A DNA stretch of 64,000 nucleotides. It comes from WHSM01 sp036375165 (lineage in GTDB: Bacteria > Actinomycetota > Actinomycetes > Mycobacteriales > Micromonosporaceae). The notes beneath the pieces were generated by a model. That model was not told the DNA's origin, ran no database searches, and saw only the letters and a program-made list of their open reading frames with translations. The stretch lies in contig DASUSI010000083.1 of the NCBI GenBank assembly GCA_036375165.1, positions 1-64,000 on the forward strand. Reading direction: 5' to 3'. The position numbers and the translations under genes are program-made. Shown one piece after another: positions 56,810 through 64,000 of this stretch (the first letter of the stretch is position 1; the number at the start of each line of letters is the position of its first letter).

Positions 56810-57075
56810 CAGGCTTCCTCCGGTCCGGTGATCGGGCGCTGGTCCGTGACCGCTGGTGGCGAAGTGCGCGGCCTTGGGAGGGGAGTGTGTTGCGGAGTTC
56901 GGCGGCGAACCCTTCCGTGGCTGGGAGGCTATCCAGCCGCGCCGGCGGGAGTCAGCAGGTCGTGACGGGGATCTCCCGCGTGTGATCAGGCGTTTCGGCC
57001 GCTGGCGAGCGCGGGCTGCCGCCCGGTCCGCCTGACGGGTGGCCGGCGTACATCTGGGAGCGCGTACGGTGAGGT

Positions 57076-57633
57076 ATGGCCCGGCTTCCGCCGAAGGATC
57101 TTCGCGTCGATGATGGGCACGTGGAGCACGACGCGGAGCGTTCGCCGACGGGTGCCGTGGACCTGGCGGAGCGAGAGGCCCTTGACGAGACGATGCGCGG
57201 TCTGGCGTCGAAGCTCGGCGGTACGGCTCACGGCTTTTTTGTCCGCCGAGCCCGCTATACCGGCGGCAACATCAGCACCCAGCTGGTGCTGTTTCTCGCC
57301 GAGGCGGCAGTCGCGGGAGTCGTCGGCAACGCGCTCTACGATGCGATCCGGTTGACCGTCCGAGCCGTTGCCGACCGGTTACGGGAACGCACTGAGAAGG
57401 AAGGGAAGGCGCAGCTCGACAAGGACGACCTGGCGGAACTGGCCTGTGCCGGGGCACGGCTGACGCTGAACCTTGACGAGGAAACGAACCTTGTGGTGGA
57501 GGACCTGACCCAGGACGGCGACGACTCCGCATGGCAGGTGAAAATCAGTAACCCTGGGGAGGACGAGAGCTACCTGGTGTGGGTCTCACCTTCCGAGGAC
57601 CTGACTTCGGTATGGCTGCTGGTCAACCGGTGA
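57076..57633 (+). CDS. Hypothetical protein
   Basis: A 185-residue protein I do not recognise. The N-terminal 60 residues are polar. A hydrophobic amphipathic segment (LFLAEAAVAGVVGNALYDAIR) lies near 78-98, then a charged linker (RLRERTEKEGKAQLDKDDL) and a C-terminal acidic beta-rich part (VKISNPGEDESYLVWVSPSED). It might be a small membrane-associated sensor. TACGGT lies 5 nt before ATG 57076. Its stop falls within a 9-bp inverted repeat (CCGGTGACC/GGTCACCGG, 57627-57645) that may end the transcript. Confidence 0.6.
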   Translation: MARLPPKDLRVDDGHVEHDAERSPTGAVDLAEREALDETMRGLASKLGGTAHGFFVRRARYTGGNISTQLVLFLAEAAVAGVVGNALYDAIRLTVRAVADRLRERTEKEGKAQLDKDDLAELACAGARLTLNLDEETNLVVEDLTQDGDDSAWQVKISNPGEDESYLVWVSPSEDLTSVWLLVNR

Positions 57634-57667
57634 CCGGGTCACCGGCAACCCGGTACCGCTCCAGGAT

Positions 57668-58423
57668 TTATTGAGGTGGCGGCAGCACTCGCTGGTACGC
57701 GCCGGTGACCGCGTCCCGCCACGACGGCGGTACGGGCTGGACAGACCCGAATCGCTCCCGCAGGTACGGTCGCCGGCTGCGGGCCATTTCGGTGTTCGTC
57801 CAGACCTCCAGGCACCAACGGACCGCACGGCCGACCGCCAGCGCCGCTGAAGCCGCTGGTGAGACGCCTGCGGGTGCGAGTACTCCGGCTTGGCCGAGAA
57901 ATTCTCCGAGACTTGCCGGTGTGGTGTCCGGAAGTGGGTCCTGCCATTCGATCGGTGCCAATGCGCGCCCGGTGCGGGCCTTTTCCAATTCGACGGCGCG
58001 GCCGTAGGTGGCACGGGCTTGTCTCGTTTCATCGAGGGCACGTCCCAATAGACACAGGTGTTTTCCCCATACCGTTTCGATGTCCGCCGGAATTCTGGCG
58101 GCGGCTGCGGTGAGGGCAAGAATGTCGAGTGCCTCGGTCGGGTCGTACGCGGCCAGCGCACGCCGTTCGCAAACGGCGAGAAGTTGCTGCGCTTTCGCGC
58201 TGTTTCTTAACAGTTCTGACTCGGGCACCACCCAGGCGCCGGTCGGATTTCCGACCAGGTCGAGATGCCAGATCGCGAATGCGGCAGAACCGCTACCGTC
58301 AAGCCCTGACGCGATGACGAGAAGGCCGCGGACCGGCCTTCCGTCAACGGACGCCGGCCCGGGCAGGAACTCGGCTGGCCCAGACTGACCGTTGGAGGTC
58401 GGGTCGGCGACCGGCCCGTTCAC
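57668..58423 (-). CDS. Hypothetical protein
   Basis: A 251-residue protein of unknown family, convergent with the gene at 57076. It shows GRPVRGLLVIASGLDGSGSAAFAIWHLD near 29-56, a helical middle (AKAQQLLAVCERRALAAYDPTEALDILAL) and EIWTN-like C-terminal helices (CLEVWTNTEMARSRRPYLRERFG). There is no signal peptide. GTG 58423 has AGGAG 7 nt upstream; the 48 codons before it in frame look non-coding. Local GC is somewhat lower than average. Confidence 0.6.
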   Translation of the reverse strand: MNGPVADPTSNGQSGPAEFLPGPASVDGRPVRGLLVIASGLDGSGSAAFAIWHLDLVGNPTGAWVVPESELLRNSAKAQQLLAVCERRALAAYDPTEALDILALTAAAARIPADIETVWGKHLCLLGRALDETRQARATYGRAVELEKARTGRALAPIEWQDPLPDTTPASLGEFLGQAGVLAPAGVSPAASAALAVGRAVRWCLEVWTNTEMARSRRPYLRERFGSVQPVPPSWRDAVTGAYQRVLPPPQ

Positions 58424-59364
58424 CGGGGTTCTCCTGGGGTCCTGCCGGACGGGCGCTCCGGATGGGCAACCTGACAGGCTGACCGGTCGGAGTGCCGTAC
58501 TTCGGCAGCTCGAAAGCCGTGAGTATCCTGCGGACCCAGTTCGCATCGCGGGTTCGCTGAGCTGCATGATTCATACTCCACTTGGTTGGGTCGGTCCGAG
58601 GAGACGATGTCTGCCTTGGTAATCCTGTGGCTTTGACCCAGGTTTAACCCGGTGCCGTAGAGATCCAGCACCGCGTACATCGCCGCACCGTCCGTTTCGC
58701 TTCCGCCGAACTTGGAACATTATCCGGGATCGTTGCCAGACACTATCGGCCAAACGTCCAGCAGTGCGGTTACTTCCGAGTCGCGGCTGAAACTTGTGAT
58801 TCGCGAATATGAGGTTCGGATCAGAAACCGCTACCAACGGCGACCGAACCTGGATTCGAAAATTGCTTGCGGCAGGGCAAGCACCGTCAGGTCACCATGC
58901 GGGGATGGCATCCTGACTGCTGGACAAGTTGGCCCACACCGGCCATGAACACCTTGACGTCGGCGTGTCGCCGGCTACGGCCGCAAGCAAGGCGATCCGG
59001 ACCGGCGGCGCCGGGTGTGGCCGGGCAGTTCCAGCACCGCGTGGAGTCCGGCCGCAGCGTGGGTACCTGCTGGCGCTGTTCGCGACCGAATCCGCCGGCT
59101 GAGAGCCGCGAATCCACCACCCATCAGTGATAACGGGGTTACGTTGAGCTAACTCATTGCGTGAAGGGTGGGACGGCCATCGGCCGGCAGCCCACGGGGG
59201 TGAAGTGTCGTCCCCGCCCCTGGGCGGTATCGGGCCACCTCGGCCGGTCATCGCTGGCAGACGGCTGCGGCACGTGGGCGGGCATGCCGTCGCGACGGCG
59301 CTCGGAGGGGGTGATCGGCGGGCCGGTTTCGGGTGCACCGGTGTGGGACGGCTCGTCATGTCTC
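58424..59364. other. Long gene-poor interval
   Basis: About 940 bp with no gene I can support. Sequence around 58600-58860 is less GC-rich than its surroundings. A short plus-strand frame near 58920-59100 has coding-like codons (LLDKLAHTGHEHLDVG then LLALFATESAG) and may be a gene fragment, but I cannot identify it. Confidence 0.4.
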
Positions 59365-59387
59365 CGCCTCCGGCACTTCCGGAGGCG
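59365..59387 (+). promoter_or_regulatory. Hairpin just before the Shine-Dalgarno of the BNR-protein gene
   Basis: CGCCTCCGG and CCGGAGGCG pair perfectly around CACTT and end 9 bp before GGAGGAG. It could modulate translation or mRNA stability of the secreted protein. Confidence 0.45.
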
Positions 59388-59406
59388 ATCCCACATGGAG
59401 GAGCAC

Positions 59407-60954
59407 ATGAGACGCTTCGTACTACTCGCGGTGGGCTGCCTGGTGGTGGCCCTGGGCGCGAATCCGGCATCAGCCGGACCGTACGCCGCCGGACCAGTGG
59501 TGCAGGTCTCCGGCATCAGCCCGTTCCCTGCCGACTGTGGCCTGACGGCGGCCGGCGGCACCCTCGTCCTCGACAGCGAGGTGGAGCCGTCCGTGGATGT
59601 CAGCCCGGCCGACCCGGACATCGTCGCCGGGTTGTGGCAACAGGACCGCTGGAGCAACGGTGGTTCCCGTGGCAACGTCGCCGGGATCAGCTTCGACGCG
59701 GGAGCGACCTGGTCCACACTCACCTTCCCTGACGTCACCCGGTGCACCGGAGGTGACTTTGACCGGGCATCCGACCCGTGGCTGAGTTTCGCTCCCAACG
59801 GCGACCTGCACGTGATGCACCTGGTGCTCAACATCGACGCGCCGCCGGGGCGGCCCGGTGGCTTCGGGTCCAACGGCATGATGGTGCAGAAGATCCCGGC
59901 CGCCGCGTTCGCAGACGGCACCGTGGCCGAGACCGAGGTGAGTGCGCCGATCCTGATCGCGTTCGACGACAAGGGCGACCTGCACGACAAGAACACGCTC
60001 ACCGCCGACCACACCGACTCCGACTTCGTGTACGCCGTGTGGGACTTTCTGGACATCCCGACGGGGGCCGCGATCAACCCGGACCGGGGCACGTTCGGTG
60101 GCGGCCTCGGGTTCAAGGGCGCCGCGCTGTTCTCCCGTACCACCGATGGCGGCCTTACCTGGTCGGAGCCGACGGTGCTCTACAACCCGGGAGGGGTCAA
60201 CCAGACGATCGGCAACCAGATCGTGGTTGACGACCAGGGTGTGCTCTACAACTTCTTCAACGAGATCCTGAACTTCCGCAACGACGACGGGGGCACCCAG
60301 TTCGACTTCAACCTGTCGATGAAGTACTCCCCGGACAAGGGTGAGACCTGGCTGCCGCACGGTCGCCCGGTCCGGATCGACAAGATCCTCTCGACGCAGG
60401 TACGAATCCCGACCGGTGACGACAACGCCGGCCGACCGGTACGGACCGGAGACATCCTCCCCGACGTGGCCGCCGACCCGAACAACGGCAACCTGTACGC
60501 GGTGTGGATGGACACCCGGTTCAGCGGCGGCGCCCGCAACGACATCGCGTTCTCGATGTCGACCGACGGCGGGGCGACGTGGAGCCAGGCGGTCAAGGTC
60601 AACCAGACCCCGGCCGGCAGTCCGGATGCCTTCACCGCGATGGTGCACGTCGCGGATGACGGCACGGTCGGAGTGAGCTACTACGATTTCCGCAACAACG
60701 CGCCGGGCAACGGCACCGACACCGACTTCTTCGTGGTGCACTGCCACGCCGGGTGCGCTGACGCGGCGAGTTGGGCCGGGAATGAGACCCGGCTCGGCGG
60801 CTCGTTCGACATTCAGCGGGCGCCGTTCGCGAACGGGTACTTCCTCGGTGACTACACCGGTCTGGACAACGCCGGGAACGCCTTCGCGGCGCTGTTCACC
60901 CGTACCGAGGCGACCGACCCCGCGAATGAGTACTACGCCACCGCATCGCCGTAG
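59407..60954 (+). CDS. Secreted BNR/Asp-box repeat protein (sialidase-like fold)
   Basis: A 515-residue exported protein. A signal peptide (RRFVLLAVGCLVVALGANPASA) ends near residue 23. The body is a beta-propeller with Asp-box motifs SFDAGATWS, TTDGGLTWSE, SPDKGETWLP and STDGGATWSQ. Such repeats occur in sialidases and other exo-acting enzymes and binding proteins, but sialidase catalytic residues cannot be confirmed by eye. ATG 59407 has GGAGGAG at 59397-59403; an earlier in-frame ATG at 59395 is less likely. A strong terminator follows. Confidence 0.82.
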   Translation: MRRFVLLAVGCLVVALGANPASAGPYAAGPVVQVSGISPFPADCGLTAAGGTLVLDSEVEPSVDVSPADPDIVAGLWQQDRWSNGGSRGNVAGISFDAGATWSTLTFPDVTRCTGGDFDRASDPWLSFAPNGDLHVMHLVLNIDAPPGRPGGFGSNGMMVQKIPAAAFADGTVAETEVSAPILIAFDDKGDLHDKNTLTADHTDSDFVYAVWDFLDIPTGAAINPDRGTFGGGLGFKGAALFSRTTDGGLTWSEPTVLYNPGGVNQTIGNQIVVDDQGVLYNFFNEILNFRNDDGGTQFDFNLSMKYSPDKGETWLPHGRPVRIDKILSTQVRIPTGDDNAGRPVRTGDILPDVAADPNNGNLYAVWMDTRFSGGARNDIAFSMSTDGGATWSQAVKVNQTPAGSPDAFTAMVHVADDGTVGVSYYDFRNNAPGNGTDTDFFVVHCHAGCADAASWAGNETRLGGSFDIQRAPFANGYFLGDYTGLDNAGNAFAALFTRTEATDPANEYYATASP

Positions 60955-60962
60955 TGGCAGTT

Positions 60963-60992
60963 GGGCCCGGCGGGCGATCTCCTGCCGGGCCC
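60963..60992 (+). terminator. Terminator of the BNR-protein gene
   Basis: GGGCCCGGCGGG and CCTGCCGGGCCC pair over 12 positions with one G-T around 6 nt, 8 bp after the stop. Confidence 0.65.
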
Positions 60993-61112
60993 GCTTCCTC
61001 ACGGAGCCTGGTCAGCGGCTGTCAGCCGGAGGTAGTCCCGCACCCCGAGCAGGCGGAAGGGAGCCCGGATCGCCGCCAGCAAACCCGATGCAACCGGTCA
61101 GCGCTCTCCCGG

Positions 61113-61322
61113 TCAGGCGACCGCGCGTTCGAAGGTGATCAGAAGGCCCTCCACACCACCGGGACCGACCCGTCCCTTCACCTCAGCCGACGTGATGGTC
61201 CGGAGCCGCCAGCCCTCCGCGGCGTGGTCGTTGAGGATATTTTCCAGTTTGCCCCCGGACATCTTGCCGCCGATCAGTTTTTCGCGTAGCTCCACGACCT
61301 TGTACGCATATTTCTCCGTCAT
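61113..61322 (-). CDS. DUF4177 domain protein
   Basis: A 69-residue protein matching the short DUF4177 family: YAYKVVELREKLIGGKMSGG, then ILNDHAAEGWRLRTITSAEV and LLITFER. It is soluble and of unknown role. It is on the same strand as the acetyltransferase gene downstream of a 207-bp gap that shows no further gene. Confidence 0.8.
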   Translation of the reverse strand: MTEKYAYKVVELREKLIGGKMSGGKLENILNDHAAEGWRLRTITSAEVKGRVGPGGVEGLLITFERAVA

Positions 61323-61529
61323 TAGCCCATGGTCGCGCAGCCGGCGCGAACCGGCTCGTTATCCGGCGGCTCGACGGACGATACGAAGAGGGTCAGAACG
61401 AAGTAGAGCCCCGCTGGGCGGCCGGTCGGGGTCCGGTTGCTTCGCGGGGCTCCACCGTACGCATCGCCGGATCCCGGTGCCGTGTTACACCCTTCAGCCC
61501 TGAACCACCCGAGATGTACGCCGTCCGAG

Positions 61530-62060
61530 TCACCACACGTCGCCATCGCGCCAGTCACAGGTCAGCGTCCCGGTCAGATCCAGCGCGACCGTCACGGGCA
61601 GCACGTGGACGCAGCCGTCGTCGGCTTCGGTGCGCCGGACCCCGGTCGGGGTGAGCGCGCGGGTCGGCCCCTGCCACAGCTTCCAGCCGCGTCGCTGGTA
61701 GAACGTCGCGCCCGCGTCGCTGGAGCCCAGGGCTCCCAGGTCGTACGCCGTGCGGACAGCCCGCTCCAGCGGCTCCATCAGGGCCCCGCCGATGCCGTGT
61801 CGCTGCCGGTCGGGGCGTACCCCGACGCCCTCCACATAGCCGGTACGAAGCGCCCGCCCGCCGTACAGCAGCCGCCGCTGCACCACCGAGGCGTGACCGA
61901 CAAGCTCGCCACCCTCCCAGGCGAGGGTGTGGATCCCGCCGAGGCAATGTTCCCAGTCCTCCTCGGTCATGTCGTCGAAGACCTCGAACAGCAGTGCCCG
62001 TGCCGCCTGCGACGTGGCGGCATCCAGGTTCGCGGTATGGACGGTACGGATCTCGGCCAT
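61530..62060 (-). CDS. Aminoglycoside 2'-N-acetyltransferase family protein, AAC(2')-I
   Basis: A 176-residue GNAT enzyme whose whole length follows mycobacterial AAC(2')-Ic. Matching segments are EEDWEHCLGGIHTLAWEGG, VVQRRLLYGGRALRTGYVEG with the acetyl-CoA loop GVRPDRQRHGIGGAL, YQRRGWKLWQGPT and the C-terminal CDWRDGDVW. It should transfer acetyl from acetyl-CoA to the 2' amino group of aminoglycosides, although chromosomal members may serve other substrates. ATG 62060 starts the conserved region; CAGGAT lies 6 nt upstream, so it may be leaderless. The adjacent genes carry no mobile-element signs. Confidence 0.9.
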   Translation of the reverse strand: MAEIRTVHTANLDAATSQAARALLFEVFDDMTEEDWEHCLGGIHTLAWEGGELVGHASVVQRRLLYGGRALRTGYVEGVGVRPDRQRHGIGGALMEPLERAVRTAYDLGALGSSDAGATFYQRRGWKLWQGPTRALTPTGVRRTEADDGCVHVLPVTVALDLTGTLTCDWRDGDVW

Positions 62061-62207
62061 GCCGCCATCCTGTCCCGTGGCCACCGCCGCTACCACGGGA
62101 TTTCGGGTCAGCCGCTGATGATCCCTGGACAACGGTGCGGGCCACGAAGATCGCTGCCCTACCATGGACGGGATGAACAGGCCTGCGGAAGAACTGGTCC
62201 GGTGGTA

Positions 62208-62639
62208 ATGGTGTCCGCGGTCGACGCGCAGCTCATCCTTTGTGACGCCGCCCAGGCTGACTCGGCCGGCGGCAAGGTCCACATGTTGGGTGCCGGCTGG
62301 TCGGTCACGTCCAGCCCCACCGCGCCCCATTCGGTCGTGGTACTCGCCAAGATTCCCTGGGACCGCGCCAACCAGAAGATCCACTTCAGGCTGGTGCTAC
62401 GGACCACTGACGGCGACGCCGTGACCCTCAAGACCCCGGACGGCCGGGATGTCGGTGTGGAACACGAGGGCGACATCGAGGTGGGACGCCCCCCGGGCAT
62501 CCCGCACGGAAGCATGCTGGACACCTCGTTCGTGCTCAACCTGCCGCCGCTGCCATTGCCCCCGGGCCGCTACGAGTGGCGTCTGGAGATCGCGGAGGAG
62601 ACCCGCTTCGCGGTGTTCACGGCACGCGCCGGGAGTTGA
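62208..62639 (+). CDS. DUF6941 family protein
   Basis: A 143-residue beta-rich soluble protein. It begins MVSAVDAQLILCDAAQADSAGG, followed by KVHMLGAGWSVTSSPTAPHSVVVLAKIPWD, the pattern of the actinobacterial DUF6941 family. The C-terminus shows PPGRYEWRLEI and a final beta strand. Function is unknown. GTG 62202 two codons upstream is an alternative start. It is followed by a strong bidirectional hairpin. Confidence 0.75.
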   Translation: MVSAVDAQLILCDAAQADSAGGKVHMLGAGWSVTSSPTAPHSVVVLAKIPWDRANQKIHFRLVLRTTDGDAVTLKTPDGRDVGVEHEGDIEVGRPPGIPHGSMLDTSFVLNLPPLPLPPGRYEWRLEIAEETRFAVFTARAGS

Positions 62640-62655
62640 CGCGGCACCCGATCAT

Positions 62656-62687
62656 GACCTTGTACGGGGACGCCCCCGCACAAGGTC
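62656..62687. terminator. Bidirectional hairpin terminator
   Basis: GACCTTGTACGGGG and CCCCGCACAAGGTC pair over 14 positions with one mismatch around ACGC, between two convergent genes. Confidence 0.7.
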
Positions 62688-62711
62688 CATGACCGGACGG
62701 CCGACAGCGGC

Positions 62712-62978
62712 CTACAGACCGGAGAACGCGTGCGCGGAGCTTGCGTGCCTGGTGCCGGCGGCCATCGCACCGGCCAGTATCGCGGAACCGGTCAGGTCCG
62801 GTTCACCGATCTTGGTGAGGTTCCTCGGTTGGGCCAGGGTCATGTGAGGTATCGGGCACAGCCAGCCAATGAGCACCCCCCGGATGTCCACGTGGGTCCA
62901 CCCGATCGGAGTGTCCACGATTGGCCCAGTACAGACGGTGCACCGGACGGGTTCCGTAGGGGGCTGTTGTTCGGTCAC
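62712..62978 (-). CDS. Small Cys-containing hypothetical protein
   Basis: An 88-residue protein. It shows VRCTVCTGPIVDTPIGWTHVDI near residues 10-31 and WLCPIPHMTLAQP near 40-52, so Cys-x2-Cys with a later Cys and His could bind metal. The C-terminal half is Ala-rich (GSAILAGAMAAGT). Family not recognised. The most likely start is GTG 62978 with TAGGA nearby. It diverges from the FhuF-type gene. Confidence 0.5.
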   Translation of the reverse strand: MTEQQPPTEPVRCTVCTGPIVDTPIGWTHVDIRGVLIGWLCPIPHMTLAQPRNLTKIGEPDLTGSAILAGAMAAGTRHASSAHAFSGL

Positions 62979-63171
62979 GTTCCTACTCTCTCGCTGGTCT
63001 GAGATCTGCGCTGGGCACCGTGCGGGGATCGGCCCCTGCCGGTCGGGTGTGCGGTGCGACGTGTCGGGCACACCCGTAAGACATTCCAGGTTCGGGTTCT
63101 GGTCGTTACACACGTCCCACGAAGGCCATTGTCGCCCGAACCAGATGGATGGGGGACACCAATTCGACGGC

Positions 63172-63177
63172 TAGCGT
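63172..63177 (+). promoter_or_regulatory. -10 hexamer of leaderless FhuF-type gene
   Basis: TAGCGT ends 7 nt before GTG 63185, which supports that start over ATG 63149. Confidence 0.45.
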
Positions 63178-63184
63178 CAGTCTG

Positions 63185-63979
63185 GTGACTCCGGAACAGG
63201 TGTTCGTACGCGGTGCGGTCGTCACCAGGCACTTCCAGGCCCAGGTCGGCCCGCCATCGGGGCCGGGCTGGCTGCCGTACCACATCTTGTCCACACCGGA
63301 CGGTCTTGACACCATCGTCCGGTACGTCAACCAGGCAGCCCCGGGAGCCCCGTCGACCGTCGCGGCGGCACTGTTCGCCAGTTCGGTCAGCGCCGCGTTC
63401 GCCGCGCCGCTGACCGGCGCCCTGTTCCAGGATCGGCGGGTGGTGGTCCCAACGCCGGACCGGGCCTGGGTACGACCCGCGTACACCGGAGTGGACGCGG
63501 TGGCGGTCGACCGGGTCACCGTGACGGTGCTTCCCGACGATCCGCTTGCCGGCCAGCCTCGGGTGGTGACCGTGGCCGACCTGGAAGCGCTACGTCGTGC
63601 GGCGGTGTCCGGGTACCGGGCGCTGCTCGACCCCATGGTCGAGCGGGTGGCCACCAGCACTCGGCGTGGCCGGCGGGCGCTGTGGGTGGACGCGGGTGAC
63701 CGGCTCGCCACGTACCTGCTGCTCGCCGGACGGGAACTGGGTGACCCGGACGGTGGCCGGCGGGAGGCCGACGCGCTCCTGGCCACGGCGGAACCGCCGC
63801 TCCGGCACCGGGTCGCCTGGCTGGAGTTCGAGCACCGGGGGGTACCGGTGATCTGGAAACGCCGCCCGGTGTGCTGCCTGGTGTACCAGGCACCGGCCTG
63901 GCGCGGGCAGTACTGCGCCACCTGCCCCCTGGTCCCGGACGCCGAGACGGTACGGCGTACCAGGGAGTGGCTGGGCTGA
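63185..63979 (+). CDS. FhuF-type [2Fe-2S] ferric-siderophore reductase-like protein
   Basis: A 264-residue cytoplasmic protein. The C-terminal Cys motif CCLVYQAPAWRGQYCATCPL (C-C-x10-C-x2-C) near 233-252 is the [2Fe-2S] ligand set of FhuF-like ferric reductases. The N-terminal 200 residues (ALFASSVSAAFAAPLTGALF and similar) fit the helical FhuF body. It would reduce iron released from siderophores. No siderophore transporter is visible within the window. GTG 63185 was chosen from promoter spacing; ATG 63149 is an alternative. Confidence 0.8.
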   Translation: MTPEQVFVRGAVVTRHFQAQVGPPSGPGWLPYHILSTPDGLDTIVRYVNQAAPGAPSTVAAALFASSVSAAFAAPLTGALFQDRRVVVPTPDRAWVRPAYTGVDAVAVDRVTVTVLPDDPLAGQPRVVTVADLEALRRAAVSGYRALLDPMVERVATSTRRGRRALWVDAGDRLATYLLLAGRELGDPDGGRREADALLATAEPPLRHRVAWLEFEHRGVPVIWKRRPVCCLVYQAPAWRGQYCATCPLVPDAETVRRTREWLG

Positions 63980-64000
63980 CGGTGTACCGGTGGCGGGATT

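Noticed and set aside
1..64000. CRISPR array, insertion sequence or rRNA
   Set aside because: I saw no regularly spaced repeats, no transposase-like frame with terminal inverted repeats and no rRNA sequence in the window.

Overview
The window is high-GC DNA from an actinobacterium, most likely a member of the Micromonosporaceae. This is an inference from several signs: strongly G/C-ending codons, frequent GTG starts, a proteasome-activator gene (bpa) ending in Gly-Gln-Tyr-Leu, LytR-CpsA-Psr (LCP) families, a SoxR-type MerR regulator, an AAC(2')-I family acetyltransferase and many apparently leaderless promoters. No rRNA is present. The only intact tRNA is tRNA-Ser(UGA), on the minus strand near 53.3 kb.

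Layout. 0-3.7 kb: a GntR/UTRA regulator, a HAD phosphatase and an EamA exporter on the minus strand, then a DUF2238 membrane protein. 3.9-20.3 kb: a cell-envelope glycan region. It begins with a compact operon (sugar/alcohol-phosphate nucleotidyltransferase, sn-glycerol-1-phosphate dehydrogenase, CDP-alcohol phosphatidyltransferase, polysaccharide flippase). A GT4 glycosyltransferase, an O-antigen-ligase-type polymerase, a polyprenyl-phosphate sugar-1-phosphate transferase, a UDP-glucuronate-decarboxylase-like epimerase and three tandem LCP ligases follow. Fpg/Nei glycosylase, RIO kinase and flavin reductase genes are interspersed. 20.3-28.2 kb: mainly housekeeping and metabolic genes (rhodanese, anti-sigma-type ATPase, arginine deiminase, PAS and ACT proteins, prephenate dehydratase, histidine phosphatase, purC, AIM24, metallopeptidase). 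28.3-33.9 kb: two small membrane proteins, serS, three tandem Cof-type HAD phosphatases and bpa. 34-42.6 kb: CoA-thioester metabolism (BadI/MenB-like hydratase, NDP-forming acyl-CoA synthetase, AMP-forming acyl-CoA ligase, a methylmalonyl-CoA-mutase-type catalytic subunit without a B12 domain) plus a proline-rich membrane protein and an alpha/beta hydrolase. 42.7-49.7 kb: GT2, SoxR, a small membrane protein, quinone oxidoreductase, an LVIVD secreted protein, and a divergent GntR-asparaginase pair. A G-quadruplex-prone tract and a perfect palindrome lie between asparaginase and alkB.

49.8-53.4 kb is accessory DNA. A decayed patatin phospholipase gene is followed by a ~2.5-kb element flanked by a 58-bp direct repeat of the 3' part of tRNA-Ser(UGA). 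It carries a PIN/DUF433 toxin-antitoxin pair, a DUF6907-like gene and a truncated DUF2637 (Spd-like) gene but no recognisable integrase, so it looks like the remnant of an actinomycete integrative element. 53.6-64 kb carries DDAH, a zinc-type alcohol dehydrogenase, a Tat-exported poly-gamma-glutamate-hydrolase-like protein, a secreted BNR/Asp-box protein, DUF4177, AAC(2')-I, DUF6941, a FhuF-type [2Fe-2S] protein and several unassigned genes.

Two themes cut across the window. First, many genes have a TANNNT hexamer (usually TAGGCT, TAGCCT or TAGTCT) ending 6-8 nt before the start codon and no Shine-Dalgarno, which suggests leaderless transcripts. Second, three or four short genes (34, 37 and 68 codons, and a 15-codon serS leader) have good translation signals and are easily missed. 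The most interesting candidate system is the glycan locus: archaeal-type glycerol-1-phosphate production sits next to a nucleotidyltransferase, a CDP-alcohol transferase, a flippase and LCP ligases, which could build a wall polymer containing sn-glycerol-1-phosphate. That is inference from gene content only.
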